Under the pieces are notes generated by a model. That model made no database searches. It saw only the letters and a list, made by a program, of their open reading frames with translations, and was not told the origin of the DNA. Positions 5,254-5,474 of a stretch of DNA of 5,474 nt are shown here, piece by piece. Source of the DNA: Ga0077527 sp049433545. Lineage in GTDB: Bacteria > Pseudomonadota > Gammaproteobacteria > Burkholderiales > SG8-41. The position numbers and the translations under genes are program-made. The stretch lies in the NCBI GenBank assembly GCA_049433545.1, contig JBMTEY010000160.1:1-5474 (forward strand), read 5' to 3'. Position 1 is the stretch's first letter. Each line of letters begins with the position of its first letter.

Positions 5254-5474
5254 ATGGTCAAGGCCGGCGCGGAAACCCTTGAAACGGTTTCGCGGTTTTC
5301 GCTGGACTGCACACGCTGCGTCCGGCTCGCATCCCATCTCGCAAAAGTACGCACTGAGCATCCCGGTTATCACGCCCGTCCCGTAGCACCGTTCGGTGAT
5401 CCGCATCCGGGACTGATGATCGTCGGCCTGGCGCCGGGCATGCACGGCGCCAACCGCACCGGACGGCCGTTCAC
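5254..5474 (+). CDS. Family 5 (UDGb-type) uracil-DNA glycosylase, N-terminal part (3' end missing)
   Basis: An open frame from the ATG at 5254 runs off the window after 73 full codons. It has the features of the iron-sulfur uracil-DNA glycosylases, which excise uracil from DNA to begin base excision repair. DCTRCVRLA at 18-26 gives the first two cysteines (C19, C22) of the expected four-cysteine 4Fe-4S site. YHARPVAPFGDP at 39-50 and LMIVGLAPG followed by HGANRTGRPF up to residue 73 form motif 1. The HGANRTGR segment and the lack of an Asp or Asn in the GLAPG motif point to family 5 (UDGb) rather than family 4, which has GEAPG. Family 5 enzymes have broad specificity and can also act on hypoxanthine. 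Motif 2 and the remaining cysteines lie beyond the window, so activity cannot be judged. The gene begins 4 bases after the DUF3135 stop; no ribosome binding site is obvious. Confidence 0.93.
   Translation, partial: MVKAGAETLETVSRFSLDCTRCVRLASHLAKVRTEHPGYHARPVAPFGDPHPGLMIVGLAPGMHGANRTGRPF

Overview
The window is a GC-rich, densely packed stretch of chromosome with every gene on the + strand. The order is DUF4845 protein (3' end only), rnc, era, recO, pdxJ, acpS, nagZ, a DUF3135 protein, then the 5' end of a family 5 uracil-DNA glycosylase. The rnc-era-recO-pdxJ-acpS(-nagZ) order is a well-known proteobacterial housekeeping cluster, usually downstream of lepA-lepB. Era carries a 'GFQ..H.N..NR.MN' stretch after its G3 motif that resembles betaproteobacterial Era proteins, whereas PdxJ is of the type I associate with Bacteroidetes and Xanthomonas. 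I therefore infer a beta- or gammaproteobacterium, possibly from a poorly sampled lineage, and cannot be more specific.

Layout: the first 281 bases encode the C-terminal part of a DUF4845 protein. A 29-base gap leads to rnc (GTG start), which shares an ATGA stop/start with era. A 74-base AT-rich gap, the most unusual non-coding stretch here, separates era from recO. A 22-base gap precedes pdxJ, and pdxJ, acpS and nagZ are joined by two more ATGA overlaps. After a 49-base AT-leaning gap come the DUF3135 gene and, 4 bases later, the uracil-DNA glycosylase gene, which runs off the window. No gap exceeds 300 bases.

The genes cover several core functions: double-stranded RNA processing (RNase III), 30S ribosome maturation (Era), recombinational repair (RecO), pyridoxal phosphate synthesis (PdxJ), acyl carrier protein activation (AcpS), peptidoglycan recycling (NagZ) and uracil excision. 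The spacing suggests one long transcript, with possible internal initiation before recO and before the DUF3135 gene. I saw no mobile elements, RNA genes, CRISPR arrays or convincing terminators. This is mostly ordinary core genome. The points worth a second look are the divergent PdxJ, the structured era-recO gap with a 21-codon ORF, the pairing of DUF3135 with a repair glycosylase, and a perfect 9-bp hairpin late in nagZ.
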